From: Pelagibacterium sp.
GTDB taxonomy: Bacteria; Pseudomonadota; Alphaproteobacteria; Rhizobiales; Devosiaceae
Direction: 5' to 3'
Assembly: GCA_002723255.1 (NCBI GenBank)
Contig: PBNW01000006.1
Span: 1-60,513 of the forward strand
DNA length: 60,513 bases
Shown here: positions 26,619-35,695 of the stretch, in pieces
How the letters are laid out: each line of letters begins with the position of its first letter
Numbering within the stretch: the stretch's first letter is position 1
Position numbers and translations under genes: made by a program
Notes under the pieces: generated by a model
The model's input: the letters and a program-made list of their open reading frames with translations, nothing else
The model's database searches: none
Told to the model about the DNA's origin: nothing

Positions 26619-26663
26619 GGCACTACGTTACGATGCATTTCCAATGCGTCGTTGTGTGGTGCC
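26619..26663 (+). promoter_or_regulatory. Probable expression-platform hairpin of the glycine riboswitch
   Basis: GGCACTAC (26619-26626) pairs with GTGGTGCC (26656-26663), and a 10-bp stem (26630-26639 with 26643-26652) forms inside, each with one G-U pair. No T run follows, so it is not an intrinsic terminator. GTTACGATG (26627-26635) can instead pair with CATC-GT-GTAAC at 26667-26677, just before the ribosome-binding site GGAGAG (26680-26685), giving an alternative fold. Translational control is therefore more likely than termination, by inference. Confidence 0.55.
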
Positions 26664-26691
26664 GTCCATCGTGTAACCCGGAGAGACCGAT

Positions 26692-27837
26692 ATGGCCGCA
26701 GAGGCCCAGACCGACCTACTCAAAACGGCGCTTTATGACCGCCATGTCGCTGCCGGCGGCAGAATGGTCGAATTTGGCGGCTACGCGCTGCCCGTCCAAT
26801 ATGCCGGGATCGTTGCCGAGCACAATCATACACGGCAAGCCGCGAGCCTGTTTGATGTCTCGCACATGGGCCAGGTCGTCATAACAGGTCCCGACCACAA
26901 TTCGACAATCGCCGCACTCGAAGCCCTCACGCCCGCCGATCTGGCGTCCCTCGCTCCCGGCCAGATGCGCTATACAGTGCTGCTTAATGACGAGGGTGGC
27001 ATTGAGGACGACCTTATCATCACCCGCCCCGCCGAGGGTCAGGAGCCAGATGGGGTGATGTATATGGTGGTCAATGCGGCCCGCAAGCACCACGACCTCG
27101 AATTCATCCGCGCCAAGGCGCCCGCAGACGTAACGTTCGACCTGCGTGATGATATTGCGCTCATCGCGCTGCAGGGCCCCCGTGCCGCCGAAGTGCTTGC
27201 CGAGCATTCAGACATCACCGGAAAGCTCGGCTTCATGCAGGCCGGCCCCGCCGTGGTCGGCGGTATTTCCGTCAACGTCTCGCGTTCGGGCTACACCGGC
27301 GAAGACGGTTTTGAGCTCTCGGTGACCAACCAGGACGCGCCAGCGCTGTTCGACCTGCTGGTTGCCGATCCGCTGGTTGAACCGGCCGGACTTGGCGCAC
27401 GCGACAGCCTGCGGCTCGAAGCCGGGCTTTGTCTTTACGGTCACGACATGACCGATACGATCGATCCGGTTTCTGCCAGCCTGCTGTTTGCCATCGGCAA
27501 GCGCCGCCGGACCGAAGGCGGCTTTACCGGGGCCGATGCCGTCCTTGAGCGCCTTGCCAAGGGCGCCGATGACAAACGTGTGGGCATCCGCTTCGAGGGT
27601 CGCCAGCCTGTCCGAGAGGGCGCTGAGCTTGTCGATGCGAGCGGCACGGTCATCGGCAAGATCACCTCGGGCACCTTCGCTCCTACGGCACAGGCGTCGA
27701 TAGCCATGGGCTATGTGCCCGCCGACATCGCCAAAGAAGGCGAGCCCGTCACCGCAATGGTGCGCAGCAAGCCCATCGTCGGCACAATCGCCAAAATGCC
27801 TTTCGTTCCACAGCGCTATTACCGCAAACCGACCTGA
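26692..27837 (+). CDS. gcvT: Glycine cleavage system T protein (aminomethyltransferase)
   Basis: A 381-residue folate-dependent aminomethyltransferase, moving the methylene group from the lipoyl arm of GcvH to tetrahydrofolate and freeing ammonia. Motifs: FGGYALPVQYAGIVAEHNHTR at the N terminus (quoted as GGYALPVQY), FDVSHMGQ, and SRSGYTGEDGFEL with the catalytic/folate region. ATG at 26692 follows GGAGAG by six bases. First gene of the gcvT-H-PA-PB operon under the riboswitch; gcvH begins 18 bases later. Confidence 0.95.
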   Translation: MAAEAQTDLLKTALYDRHVAAGGRMVEFGGYALPVQYAGIVAEHNHTRQAASLFDVSHMGQVVITGPDHNSTIAALEALTPADLASLAPGQMRYTVLLNDEGGIEDDLIITRPAEGQEPDGVMYMVVNAARKHHDLEFIRAKAPADVTFDLRDDIALIALQGPRAAEVLAEHSDITGKLGFMQAGPAVVGGISVNVSRSGYTGEDGFELSVTNQDAPALFDLLVADPLVEPAGLGARDSLRLEAGLCLYGHDMTDTIDPVSASLLFAIGKRRRTEGGFTGADAVLERLAKGADDKRVGIRFEGRQPVREGAELVDASGTVIGKITSGTFAPTAQASIAMGYVPADIAKEGEPVTAMVRSKPIVGTIAKMPFVPQRYYRKPT

Positions 27838-27855
27838 TCCAGAGGGGACCTCACC

Positions 27856-28221
27856 ATGACCACCCGCTATACAACCGACCATGAATATGTCCGCACCGAA
27901 GGCAAGATCGGCGCGGTCGGCATTTCCAGCTTCGCCCAGGAGCAGCTTGGCGACATCGTGTTCGTCGAATTGCCCGCAGTTGGCGCCAGCTTCAAGAAGG
28001 GCGAAGAAGTCGCCGTCGTTGAATCGGTCAAGGCCGCTTCGGAAATCTATGCGCCGGTTTCCGGAACCGTGACCGAGATCAACGACGCCCTCTCCGATGA
28101 GCCCGGTCTTATCAATACCGACCCTGCCGCCGGCGGCTGGATCTTCAAGCTCGAATTGTCCGACGAAGCCGAACTCGAAGGCCTCATGGACGAAGCCGCC
28201 TACGCCGATCACACGGCCTGA
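27856..28221 (+). CDS. gcvH: Glycine cleavage system H protein
   Basis: A 121-residue lipoyl carrier protein that shuttles the aminomethyl group between P, T and L proteins. The lipoylated lysine is about residue 59 in VESVKAASEIYAP. The rest is the standard hammerhead fold, from YTTDHEYVRTEG to the acidic C terminus. It is preceded by an AGAGGGGACC ribosome-binding region. Confidence 0.96.
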   Translation: MTTRYTTDHEYVRTEGKIGAVGISSFAQEQLGDIVFVELPAVGASFKKGEEVAVVESVKAASEIYAPVSGTVTEINDALSDEPGLINTDPAAGGWIFKLELSDEAELEGLMDEAAYADHTA

Positions 28222-28248
28222 CCCTTTTTGATCTGAACCGGAGCCGCG

Positions 28249-29589
28249 ATGCGCTATCTCCCCCATTCCGCCGCTGACCGCCAGCACATGCTGGCCACGA
28301 TCGGTGCGTCTTCCATCGATGATCTGTTCGCCGCCGTGCCTGAATCGGTCCTTGGCACCTTCAGCCCGGATCTGCCCGATCACCAGCCAGAATTTGCCGT
28401 CGAAGCGCATATGCGCGGGCTGGCGAAAGCCAACCATGCCGCAGGCGATGGCCCGTTCTTTGTCGGCGCAGGCGCCTATCGCCATCACGTTCCGGCCACT
28501 GTCGATCATCTGATCCAGCGTTCGGAATGGCTCACCGCCTATACGCCCTACCAGCCTGAGATTTCTCAGGGCACGCTCCAGATGCTCTTTGAGTTCCAGA
28601 CCCAGGTCGCAAACCTGACCGGCATGGATGTGGCCAACGCCTCGATGTATGACGGCTCGACGGCCACGGCCGAGGCCGTTCTGATGGCGCGGCGCATCAC
28701 CAGAAAGAACAAGGTTTTCCTCTCGGGCGGCCTGCATCCGCAATACCGCGACACCGTCGTCACCTACCTCTCGGGAGAAGAAGGGCTCGAATGCCTGGCG
28801 CCGTCGCCCGAAGGGCAGGGCGATATTGTCGACCATATCGATGACGATACCGCCGCCATTGTCATTCAGACCCCCGATTTCTACGGCCACCTCCGCAATG
28901 TCTCGGCGTTGGCCGAAGCCGCCCATGCAAAGGGCGCTCTGCTGATCGTCGTCGTCACCGAAATCATCTCGCTGGGCCTTCTCGAAGCACCGGGCGCCCT
29001 CGGCGCCGACATTGTGGTTGCCGAGGGTCAATCGCTGGGCAACCCGCTGACCTTTGGTGGTCCCTATGTCGGACTTCTGGCCTGCCGCGAGAAATTCGTG
29101 CGCCAGATGCCGGGCCGGTTGTGCGGCGAAACGATCGATGCCGATGGCGAGCGCGGGTTCGTCCTGACGCTCTCGACCCGCGAACAGCACATCCGCCGCG
29201 AAAAGGCGACGTCCAACATCTGCACCAATTCCGGTCTGTGCGCGCTAGCCTTCACCATTCATCTCTCGCTCTTGGGCGAAAGAGGACTGACCCGGCTTGC
29301 AAAGCTCAATCATTCGCGCGCCGTTGCGCTGGCCGATGCATTGGCAGCGGCGGGGATCTCTGTTCTCAACACATCCTTTTTCAACGAAATGACCGTGCGA
29401 TTGCCATCGCCTGCGGCCCCTGTGGTCGAAGCTCTGGCGGCCAAGGGCATCCTCGCCGGCCTGCCGGTTTCGCGGCTCGAGCCGGGCAAGCCTGACGTGG
29501 AGGATCTTCTGATCCTCGCCGCGACAGAGCTAACGACCGACGCCGATATCTCCGCGCTTGTCGAAGCACTGAAGGGAGAAATTGCATGA
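28249..29589 (+). CDS. gcvPA: Glycine dehydrogenase (decarboxylating) subunit 1
   Basis: A 446-residue N-terminal half of glycine decarboxylase, PLP-fold type I but without the cofactor lysine. Family stretches include [36 protein letters not shown] (quoted as [14 protein letters not shown]), and [14 protein letters not shown]. It works as a heterotetramer with GcvPB. Here the P protein is split into two genes, whereas many Rhizobiales such as Brucella and Rhizobium carry one fused gcvP. Its stop overlaps the gcvPB start by four bases (ATGA), implying coupled translation. Confidence 0.94.
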   Translation: MRYLPHSAADRQHMLATIGASSIDDLFAAVPESVLGTFSPDLPDHQPEFAVEAHMRGLAKANHAAGDGPFFVGAGAYRHHVPATVDHLIQRSEWLTAYTPYQPEISQGTLQMLFEFQTQVANLTGMDVANASMYDGSTATAEAVLMARRITRKNKVFLSGGLHPQYRDTVVTYLSGEEGLECLAPSPEGQGDIVDHIDDDTAAIVIQTPDFYGHLRNVSALAEAAHAKGALLIVVVTEIISLGLLEAPGALGADIVVAEGQSLGNPLTFGGPYVGLLACREKFVRQMPGRLCGETIDADGERGFVLTLSTREQHIRREKATSNICTNSGLCALAFTIHLSLLGERGLTRLAKLNHSRAVALADALAAAGISVLNTSFFNEMTVRLPSPAAPVVEALAAKGILAGLPVSRLEPGKPDVEDLLILAATELTTDADISALVEALKGEIA

Positions 29590-31136
29590 GCATGAACACC
29601 CAGGGCCGCCCAACCACTCCCACTGCCGCAATGGGCTCCGCCGGTTCAGGGCCAGCCGCTTTGCTCCCCGCCGAACCGCTTCTCTTCGAGATCGGCGACC
29701 GTGACCATTCCGGTGTCGACCTGCCCGATGTCGAGGTCTCCGACGACCGCCTCGGCGGCCTGCGCCGCAAGAGCGAGCTTGATCTTCCCGGGCTCACCGA
29801 ACCCGAAGCCATGCGCCACTATGTGCGCCTTTCGCGCCGCAATTACTCCATCGATTCGGGCATGTATCCGCTCGGCTCGTGCACCATGAAGCACAATCCT
29901 CGGCTCAACGAAAAAATGGCGCGGCTGCCGGGATTTGCCGATATCCATCCGCTCCAGCCTGTCTCGACAGTGCAGGGTGCCCTCGGCGTCATGGAGCAAC
30001 TCAGCCATTGGTTGATGGAACTGACCAACACCGCCGCGGTAGCGCTCTCGCCCAAGGCCGGCGCGCATGGCGAACTCTGCGGCATGATGGCCATCAAGGC
30101 CGCCCATGAGGCAAAAGGGCAGGGGCACCGCAAGATCGTGCTCGTGCCCGAAAGCGCCCACGGCACCAACCCGGCAACTGCCGCTTTCCTCGGCTACTCG
30201 GTTAAATCCATCGATGCCAATGAACACGGCACGGTCGATGTCGAAGCCGTCAAGGCGGCGCTCGGCGATGACGTCGCGGCCATCATGCTGACCAATCCCA
30301 ACACCTGCGGTCTGTTCGAATCCCAGATCATCGAGATCGCGGCGGCCGTTCATGACGCTGGTGCCTATTTCTACTGTGATGGCGCCAATTTCAACGCCAT
30401 CATGGGCGTTGTGCGGCCGGGCGATCTGGGTATCGACGCCATGCACATCAACTTGCACAAGACCTTTTCGACGCCTCACGGCGGCGGCGGACCGGGCGCC
30501 GGCCCCGTCGTGCTGTCAGAAGCTCTTGCACCATTCGCGCCGGTTCCATTCCTGCGCAAGGATGGGGAAAAGATCGGGCTGGTCGAGCACGTCGAGGGCG
30601 ATGCCTTCGGGCGCCTGACGGCTTTCCACGGCCAGATGGGCATGTATGTGCGGGCCTTGACCTATATGCTCAGCCATGGCGCCGACGGACTGGCGCAAGC
30701 GGCGCGTGACGCGGTGCTCAACGCCAACTATCTCAAGGCGCGTCTCGAAGATCTGTTCTCGGCACCCTTCAACGGACAGCCGGTCATGCACGAAGTGCTG
30801 TTTGATGATTCCTTTCTCAAGGGAACGGGTGTCTCCACGCTCGATTTCGCCAAGGCGATGATCGACGAGGGGTTCCACCCCATGACCATGTATTTCCCCC
30901 TTGTCGTGCATGGCGCCATGCTGATCGAGCCCACCGAAAGCGAGTCGCTTCAGACCCTTGATGCGTTCGTTGCCACAATGCGGGAACTGGCGGAAGACGC
31001 CCGTGCCGGCAATGCGGAACGGTTCACATCGGCACCGATGCGGGCCCCGCTGCGCCGGCTGGACGAGACCCGCGCAGCCCGCCAGCCACGCCTGAAATGG
31101 AGCCCGCCGGACGACAGTCTCCAGGCTGCGCAATAG
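29586..31136 (+). CDS. gcvPB: Glycine dehydrogenase (decarboxylating) subunit 2
   Basis: A 516-residue C-terminal half of glycine decarboxylase that carries the PLP lysine, about residue 292 in [16 protein letters not shown]. Other family stretches are [20 protein letters not shown] (quoted as [11 protein letters not shown]) and [22 protein letters not shown] (quoted as [13 protein letters not shown]). N-terminal residues 1-35 are variable. It is the last gene of the gcv operon; a GC hairpin follows at 31144. Confidence 0.95.
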   Translation: MSMNTQGRPTTPTAAMGSAGSGPAALLPAEPLLFEIGDRDHSGVDLPDVEVSDDRLGGLRRKSELDLPGLTEPEAMRHYVRLSRRNYSIDSGMYPLGSCTMKHNPRLNEKMARLPGFADIHPLQPVSTVQGALGVMEQLSHWLMELTNTAAVALSPKAGAHGELCGMMAIKAAHEAKGQGHRKIVLVPESAHGTNPATAAFLGYSVKSIDANEHGTVDVEAVKAALGDDVAAIMLTNPNTCGLFESQIIEIAAAVHDAGAYFYCDGANFNAIMGVVRPGDLGIDAMHINLHKTFSTPHGGGGPGAGPVVLSEALAPFAPVPFLRKDGEKIGLVEHVEGDAFGRLTAFHGQMGMYVRALTYMLSHGADGLAQAARDAVLNANYLKARLEDLFSAPFNGQPVMHEVLFDDSFLKGTGVSTLDFAKAMIDEGFHPMTMYFPLVVHGAMLIEPTESESLQTLDAFVATMRELAEDARAGNAERFTSAPMRAPLRRLDETRAARQPRLKWSPPDDSLQAAQ

Positions 31137-31143
31137 CAATCGC

Positions 31144-31168
31144 GCCTCTCCGCCGACGGCGGGGAGGC
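31144..31168. other. GC-rich stem-loop after gcvPB
   Basis: GCCTCTCCGCC pairs with GGCGGGGAGGC (one G-U pair), 11 bp with a GAC loop, 8 bases after the gcvPB stop. No T run follows on either strand, so it probably stabilises the message 3' end or slows polymerase; it is not a canonical intrinsic terminator. Confidence 0.5.
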
Positions 31169-31232
31169 AAAAACACCTTTGATCGGCACGCCAAACCCCT
31201 TAAACTTCGACGGTACTAGTCGGAGGGCGTCA

Positions 31233-32282
31233 ATGTCGAATATGAACCCCCACGTGCTTGAAACCTTCCGGTTTCAGGCCGAGGCCTGCCGAAGTCTGGG
31301 CTCCCCATTCACCGCCACTGTGTGTGACCTGCTAGCCGAACGGCTGACCGATTCGTCGCGTTTTGGTGCGCGGATATTGAACTGGCCCGATTCGGCCCGG
31401 GCCGATGCCATCGCCCTGCGCGCCACTGGGGCGCTCCACGCCCTGGTCCGGTCAGGCAATGCCCGCGAACTCGCTTCGCTCTATCCGCCATTGGAAGCCA
31501 GGCCCGATCAGCTTTGGGAAGCCGTTGAGAAGGCGATCGAAAAGCACGACGATTTCCTGCACGATTTTCTCGACAGCCCGCCCCAGACCAACGAGGTCAT
31601 GCGTTCGTCCGCTCTGCTCGGCATGGCCCTGCGGCTTGCAGAAAGGCTGAAAATGCCTTTGGCGCTCTACGAGATCGGCGCCAGCGCCGGGCTGAACCTT
31701 GCTTTCGATACCTATCATTATGCCCTCGGCAACGATCGCGAATGGGGCGACAGCAATGCGCTCGTCAATATCGAGAGTGAATGGCGCGGCCATATTCCCT
31801 CGCTCGAAACCGAGCTTGAGATCGCAAGCCGCCAGGGCTGCGACCGCAACCCGCTCGACCCGCATTCGCCCGAAAGCGTCGAGCGCCAGCTTGCCTATAT
31901 CTGGGCCGACCAGCACAATCGCATCGGTCGTGTTTCGGCCGCCTTGTCGGCCGCCGCGTCCCGGCCCTATGACGTCGAGCGGGCCGACGCAGCCGACTGG
32001 GTCGCCTCAAAACTGGCCGAAACGCCCCAGTCGGGAGTGGCGCGGGTATTTTTCCACACCATCGTTTGGCAATATCTACCCAAGCCCGTCAAGGATCGGA
32101 TCACCGAGACGTTTGAATTGGCCGGCGCGAACGCGACCGCCGACACTCCGCTTGTCTGGATGTATATGGAAGCCGAGGGCCATGCCGCCGGTGCGGTGCT
32201 CAAGCAGACCGTCTGGCCGGGCGGGGAAAAAGAAACCGTCGGACTGTCCGATTATCACGGTCGCTGGGTCGACTGGACATAA
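31233..32282 (+). CDS. DUF2332 family protein
   Basis: A 349-residue cytoplasmic protein of the DUF2332 family: SPPQTNEVMRSSALLGMAL, LYEIGASAGLNLAFDTYHY, GCDRNPLDPHSPE and the C-terminal YHGRWVDWT all match the family pattern. The LYEIGASAGLNL segment resembles a Rossmann-type S-adenosylmethionine-binding motif, so a methyltransferase-like fold is possible, but no activity is established. ATG 31233 has GGAGGG seven bases upstream. It is separate from the gcv operon by a stem-loop. Confidence 0.85.
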   Translation: MSNMNPHVLETFRFQAEACRSLGSPFTATVCDLLAERLTDSSRFGARILNWPDSARADAIALRATGALHALVRSGNARELASLYPPLEARPDQLWEAVEKAIEKHDDFLHDFLDSPPQTNEVMRSSALLGMALRLAERLKMPLALYEIGASAGLNLAFDTYHYALGNDREWGDSNALVNIESEWRGHIPSLETELEIASRQGCDRNPLDPHSPESVERQLAYIWADQHNRIGRVSAALSAAASRPYDVERADAADWVASKLAETPQSGVARVFFHTIVWQYLPKPVKDRITETFELAGANATADTPLVWMYMEAEGHAAGAVLKQTVWPGGEKETVGLSDYHGRWVDWT

Positions 32283-32310
32283 AAAACGGCCTCGGAGCAC
32301 CTCCGGGGCC
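32281..32310 (-). terminator. Terminator of ridA
   Basis: GGCCTCGGAG (32288-32297) pairs with CTCCGGGGCC (32301-32310), one G-U pair, loop CAC. On the minus strand the stem is followed by six T (32281-32286), so it terminates the ridA transcript. It abuts the stop codon of the convergent DUF2332 gene and may partly terminate that too. Confidence 0.82.
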
Positions 32311-32333
32311 GCTTTCAAATGGCAGGACCAGGC

Positions 32334-32684
32334 TTAATCGAGCGCGGCAACAGCGATGATTTCCACCCGCAGATTGGGCGACGCCAGGCGGGCCTCATAA
32401 CAGGCGCGGGCCGGCGGATTGGCCGGATCGATCCATCTGTCATAAACCGAATTCATGGCTGCAAAATCGGCGATGTTGGTCAGCAGCACCTGTACTGACA
32501 GCACCTTGGATTTGCTCGTTCCTGCCTCGGCCAGCAGGGCATCCATCTTCTCGAGCACCTGGGCGGTCTGGGTTTCGATGGTGGCGAATTCATCCTTGGC
32601 CACCTGACCGGCGAGATAGAGCGTATTGCCGTGCTTGACGGCCTGGCTCATGCGCGGGCCGGAATGAAGGCGTTCAATGGTCAT
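32334..32684 (-). CDS. RidA family enamine/imine deaminase
   Basis: A 116-residue RidA/YjgF-type protein, which hydrolyses reactive 2-aminoacrylate and related imines produced by PLP enzymes. The family end reads PARACYEARLASPNLRVEIIAVA, with the active-site Arg in ARACYE, and the body has GNTLYLAGQVAKD. It is a separate unit between the atp operon and DUF2332, with terminators on both sides. The number of RidA subtypes is large, so the preferred imine is unknown. Confidence 0.9.
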   Translation of the reverse strand: MTIERLHSGPRMSQAVKHGNTLYLAGQVAKDEFATIETQTAQVLEKMDALLAEAGTSKSKVLSVQVLLTNIADFAAMNSVYDRWIDPANPPARACYEARLASPNLRVEIIAVAALD

Positions 32685-32710
32685 CGGGTTTCTCCTTGTG
32701 GTCCTGATAC

Positions 32711-32733
32711 AAAAACGGGCCCCGTGGGGCCCG
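32711..32733 (-). terminator. Terminator of the atp operon
   Basis: CGGGCCCC (32716-32723) pairs with GGGGCCCG (32726-32733). On the minus strand it is followed by TTTTT (32711-32715), 23 bases after the atpF stop. It separates the ATP synthase operon from ridA, which has the same orientation. Confidence 0.88.
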
Positions 32734-32756
32734 CAAAATCGGTCTGATGCATTGGC

Positions 32757-33239
32757 TCAATTGAGCCGGCTGGCCACGTCCTTGATCGACTGATCGACAA
32801 GCGCGCCGCCGTTGTCCTTGACCTGATCGGCAAGGATGAGGCGGGCGGCCTCGATGGCCACATCGGCGGAGCGGGCGCGAACATCGGCAAGCGCCTGCGC
32901 CTCTGCCTGGGCAATCTTGTCTTCCACAGCCTTGGTGCGGCGGGCGACCATGTCTTCAAGCGCGGTTTCGGCCTCGGCCGTCATGCGTTCTGCTTCGTCC
33001 TGCGCGGCCGCAACGATCTCTTCGGCTTCGCTTTCGGCGGCCTTGCGCTTGCGCTCATATTCGGCCAGCAACGCCTGTGCTTCCTCACGCAGACGCTTGG
33101 CTTCGTCCAGATCGGATTCGATCTTGGCGATGCGGCTGTCGAGCGCCTTGGTAACGAAGGCCGGGACCTTGAAATAGATCACGATCCCGAAAAAGATGAG
33201 GAGAGCGATAAAGGCCCAGAATGTGGCATCGAGTTCCAT
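32757..33239 (-). CDS. atpF: ATP synthase subunit b
   Basis: A 160-residue peripheral-stalk subunit of F0. One N-terminal membrane helix (about 7-27) is followed by a long charged coiled coil from residue 35 onward, with alternating heptad-like Ala/Glu/Arg segments. It pairs with the b' subunit encoded directly upstream (six bases apart). A second, differing b-type subunit is usual in alphaproteobacteria and cyanobacteria. The catalytic F1 genes are in a different locus. Confidence 0.92.
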   Translation of the reverse strand: MELDATFWAFIALLIFFGIVIYFKVPAFVTKALDSRIAKIESDLDEAKRLREEAQALLAEYERKRKAAESEAEEIVAAAQDEAERMTAEAETALEDMVARRTKAVEDKIAQAEAQALADVRARSADVAIEAARLILADQVKDNGGALVDQSIKDVASRLN

Positions 33240-33245
33240 GTCGGG

Positions 33246-33875
33246 CTACTCCTTGCTGGCCTTGGCAACCGCATCGCGGGCCGCCTTGACGGGCACTTTG
33301 CCGATGAGCTGGGCGACGACCGCCTGTGCGGTATCCGCGGCGATTTCGTCGACATGTCCCATCGCTTCGGCCTTGGTCGCAGCAATCCGCTCTTCGGCCG
33401 ATGCGACCTTCTTGGCGAGATTGGCTTCGACCTTGGACCGGGCCGTGTCGAGCTTGGTCTTGTTCTCGGCGCGGGCGGCTTCGGCAATGCTGTGAGCATT
33501 CGAGCGCGCCTCGGCGAGTGCTGCCTCATAGGAAGCGATCGACTGATCGGTTTTCTGGCGCAGGCGCTCGGCTTCGGCCAGATCGCCTTCGATCCGGTCG
33601 CGGCGTTCCTCGAGGATTTCGCCGATCCGCGGCAGCGCCAGCTTTTTCATGACGAAATAAAGCGCGGCAAAAGTAATGGCCAGCCACAACAGCTGGGAAG
33701 GGAATGTCGTCGCGTCGAACGGGGGAAACACGCCTGAGACGTGCTCTCCGCCATCCGCACCGACCACTTCATGGGTTTCGCCGTCCGGAGATTCTTCGAG
33801 CGAAATGATGTGGTCTTCGAGCGGCTCGACGGCCTCCTCGAGTGCGGTTTCCTGTGCCTGGACCTGGCTAATCAT
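33246..33875 (-). CDS. ATP synthase subunit b'
   Basis: A 209-residue b'-type stalk subunit. An N-terminal region of about 60 acidic residues (cytoplasm/periplasm not decided) precedes one membrane helix (about 63-82, LWLAITFAALYFVMKKLALP), and then a long coiled coil. Compared with the 160-residue b subunit it is longer because of the acidic N-terminal extension. It is the partner of atpF in a hetero-dimeric stalk. Confidence 0.9.
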   Translation of the reverse strand: MISQVQAQETALEEAVEPLEDHIISLEESPDGETHEVVGADGGEHVSGVFPPFDATTFPSQLLWLAITFAALYFVMKKLALPRIGEILEERRDRIEGDLAEAERLRQKTDQSIASYEAALAEARSNAHSIAEAARAENKTKLDTARSKVEANLAKKVASAEERIAATKAEAMGHVDEIAADTAQAVVAQLIGKVPVKAARDAVAKASKE

Positions 33876-33978
33876 GCGCTATCCGCCAATTGAAAAGTCT
33901 GGTGTGCCGGCCAATGCCGGCACATGGCAAGGCAGCCGAAGCGTGCTCCGGCCGCCTTCAAATATTCTGTTGCGGAAA

Positions 33979-34206
33979 TTAGACCGCGAACAGGAGCAGA
34001 AGGGCAACCAGGAACGAGAAGATGCCCAGAGCTTCGGTCACAGCGAAACCGAAGATGAGGTTACCCGACTGGCTGGGAGCAGCCGACGGGTTGCGCAGTG
34101 CACCCGACAGGAAGTTCCCGAAGATGTTGGCCACGCCAATGGCGGCGCCGGCCATACCGAAACATGCAATGCCTGCACCGATGTACTTTGCGGCTTCAGC
34201 TTCCAT
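33979..34206 (-). CDS. atpE: ATP synthase subunit c
   Basis: A 75-residue two-helix proteolipid that forms the rotor ring. The glycine-rich first helix ([18 protein letters not shown]) and the polar loop ALRNPSAAP are typical. The proton-binding carboxylate is E58 in [10 protein letters not shown]. Encoded between atpB and the b' gene. Confidence 0.96.
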   Translation of the reverse strand: MEAEAAKYIGAGIACFGMAGAAIGVANIFGNFLSGALRNPSAAPSQSGNLIFGFAVTEALGIFSFLVALLLLFAV

Positions 34207-34253
34207 TTTGTGATCCTTTCAAAGCCTTGAAACTTAACGGAGTCTAGTGGAGA

Positions 34254-35027
34254 TCAATGCGAAGGGTGGATCGCATCGTTGAGATACATGGAGGTCAGCA
34301 CGGCAAAGACATAAGCCTGAACCGCCGACACCATGAATTCGAGAGCTGTGAGCGCCACGCCCATGATGAGCGGCAGCACGGCACCTGCGATGCCTACGGC
34401 CCCCAGGGACGCAAGCGAAACGACAAAGCCGGTGAACACCTTGAGCGTGATGTGGCCGGCCAGCATGTTGCCGAACAGACGAACCGAGAGCGAAATCGGA
34501 CGCGAGAGGAACGAGATGACCTCGATCGGCGTCACGATGGGAATGATGTAGCCCGGCACGCCCGAAGGCACGAAAAGTTTGAGGAATTTAGGACCGTTCT
34601 TGATGAACCCGTAGGCCACCACAACGGTCATTACCAGCATCGCCAGTGCGAAGGTCACGATGATCTGGCTCGTGAATGTATAGAAATATGGGATCATGCC
34701 GAACATGTTCCCGATAAAGATAAACGTGAACAGCGAGAACACGAAGGGGAAGAATTTCATCCCTTCCGAACCCGCGCCACTTCGCACCATATTGGCCACG
34801 AATTCGTACGCCATCTCACTGGTCAGCTGCCAGCGATTGGGAACAAGCCCACGTCCGCGCGTCGACAGGATGAGATAGGCGCAGATCGTGATGGTGGTCA
34901 GCACCATAAACAGCGAGGAATTCGTAAACGAGAGCGTGATGCCGCTCCCCTCGGTGCCGTCGCCGCCGATGGTCCCGAAGGTGAAGATGTCATAGATGAC
35001 AAATTGGTGAATCGGATCGTTCGCCAA
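34254..35027 (-). CDS. atpB: ATP synthase subunit a
   Basis: A 257-residue membrane subunit forming the proton half-channels against the c ring. The conserved Arg lies in [18 protein letters not shown], and the C-terminal helix ends in [19 protein letters not shown]. The start TTG at 35027 (MANDPIHQF) is chosen because its sequence matches the usual N terminus and leaves 25 bases after atpI; an ATG at 35096 would overlap atpI by 44 bases and add unlike residues. Confidence 0.92.
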   Translation of the reverse strand: MANDPIHQFVIYDIFTFGTIGGDGTEGSGITLSFTNSSLFMVLTTITICAYLILSTRGRGLVPNRWQLTSEMAYEFVANMVRSGAGSEGMKFFPFVFSLFTFIFIGNMFGMIPYFYTFTSQIIVTFALAMLVMTVVVAYGFIKNGPKFLKLFVPSGVPGYIIPIVTPIEVISFLSRPISLSVRLFGNMLAGHITLKVFTGFVVSLASLGAVGIAGAVLPLIMGVALTALEFMVSAVQAYVFAVLTSMYLNDAIHPSH

Positions 35028-35052
35028 GGTTCTAAAGCCCCTATCTCGCCCT

Positions 35053-35424
35053 TCAGTCCACACTATCCGCATCATCAGATGCGGTTTTATCTGCATTCAG
35101 CTCTGCCACTACACGAGTGACATTCACAATTCCAGCGGCAAAGCCCACCATGAACATGATGAGGAGCGCCCAGGGGCTGGTCCCTGCGAAAAAATCGATC
35201 AGGTATCCAATACCCGACCCCACAAGGATAGCCGCAACAAACTCGGCGCCAATGCGCAAACCACGCGCCAGCGTCGACATGTCGCCCTGCCGGGATGCTT
35301 GCTGACTGCCATTGGCAGCCGCGCGCGCTTCCTGAGCCTTCCTGATCCGCGCCGCCAGTTCGGATGTCTCCGATTGACGCGGGGAGGTCCCGTTTCCAGC
35401 CGGTTTGTCGTCGGGATTGGTCAC
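35053..35424 (-). CDS. atpI: ATP synthase protein I
   Basis: A 123-residue accessory protein of F0 with two membrane helices ([19 protein letters not shown] and [17 protein letters not shown]) after a polar N-terminal part, and an acidic tail. AtpI helps c-ring assembly or Mg uptake; it is not part of the rotor. GTG at 35424 is preferred; an upstream TTG at 35463 would reach toward the promoter. It is the first gene of the operon and has a strong promoter at 35488. Confidence 0.83.
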   Translation of the reverse strand: MTNPDDKPAGNGTSPRQSETSELAARIRKAQEARAAANGSQQASRQGDMSTLARGLRIGAEFVAAILVGSGIGYLIDFFAGTSPWALLIMFMVGFAAGIVNVTRVVAELNADKTASDDADSVD

Positions 35425-35487
35425 TTCAAAACCACCGCTCCAGCCCAGCCGGACACCCGGCAAGAGGGTGCCTTCAAAGTCGCGCGC

Positions 35488-35516
35488 ACCATAGTTGCGG
35501 CTCCCCGAGGTGTCAA
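35488..35516 (-). promoter_or_regulatory. Promoter of the atpIBEF'F operon
   Basis: On the minus strand TTGACA (35511-35516) and TATGGT (35488-35493) are separated by exactly 17 bases, a strong sigma-70 type promoter. Transcription would begin near 35481, about 57 bases before the GTG start of atpI. Confidence 0.75.
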
Positions 35517-35641
35517 GCTACGGTCGTTGTCAAAAAAATACAGAAAATCAAATGCTTAACCGATATGCGAGGGGGTGCGGCATCCCGTCAACTCTTCCAT
35601 TGTGGTAAGACAATGACGAGGCGGGGGATTCTTCCTATGGA

Positions 35642-35695
35642 TCAGGCTGCGGTGGCGAACCCCAACAGGCCGCCAACGATTGCGATGTCGGTCAT
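35642..35695 (-). CDS. Possible 17-residue peptide coupled to smc
   Basis: A short frame MTDIAIVGGLLGFATAA begins with an ATG sharing the last base of the smc stop (TGATG) and ends with TGA. Codons are ordinary and the peptide is hydrophobic and glycine-rich, like a short membrane helix. The arrangement allows translational re-initiation. It is too short to trust from composition, and no known family is recognised; it may be chance. Confidence 0.25.
   Translation of the reverse strand: MTDIAIVGGLLGFATAA

Noticed and set aside
27208..29190. 660-codon open frame antisense to gcvT, gcvH and gcvPA
   Set aside because: It crosses three well-supported genes and their gaps and has no recognisable domain.
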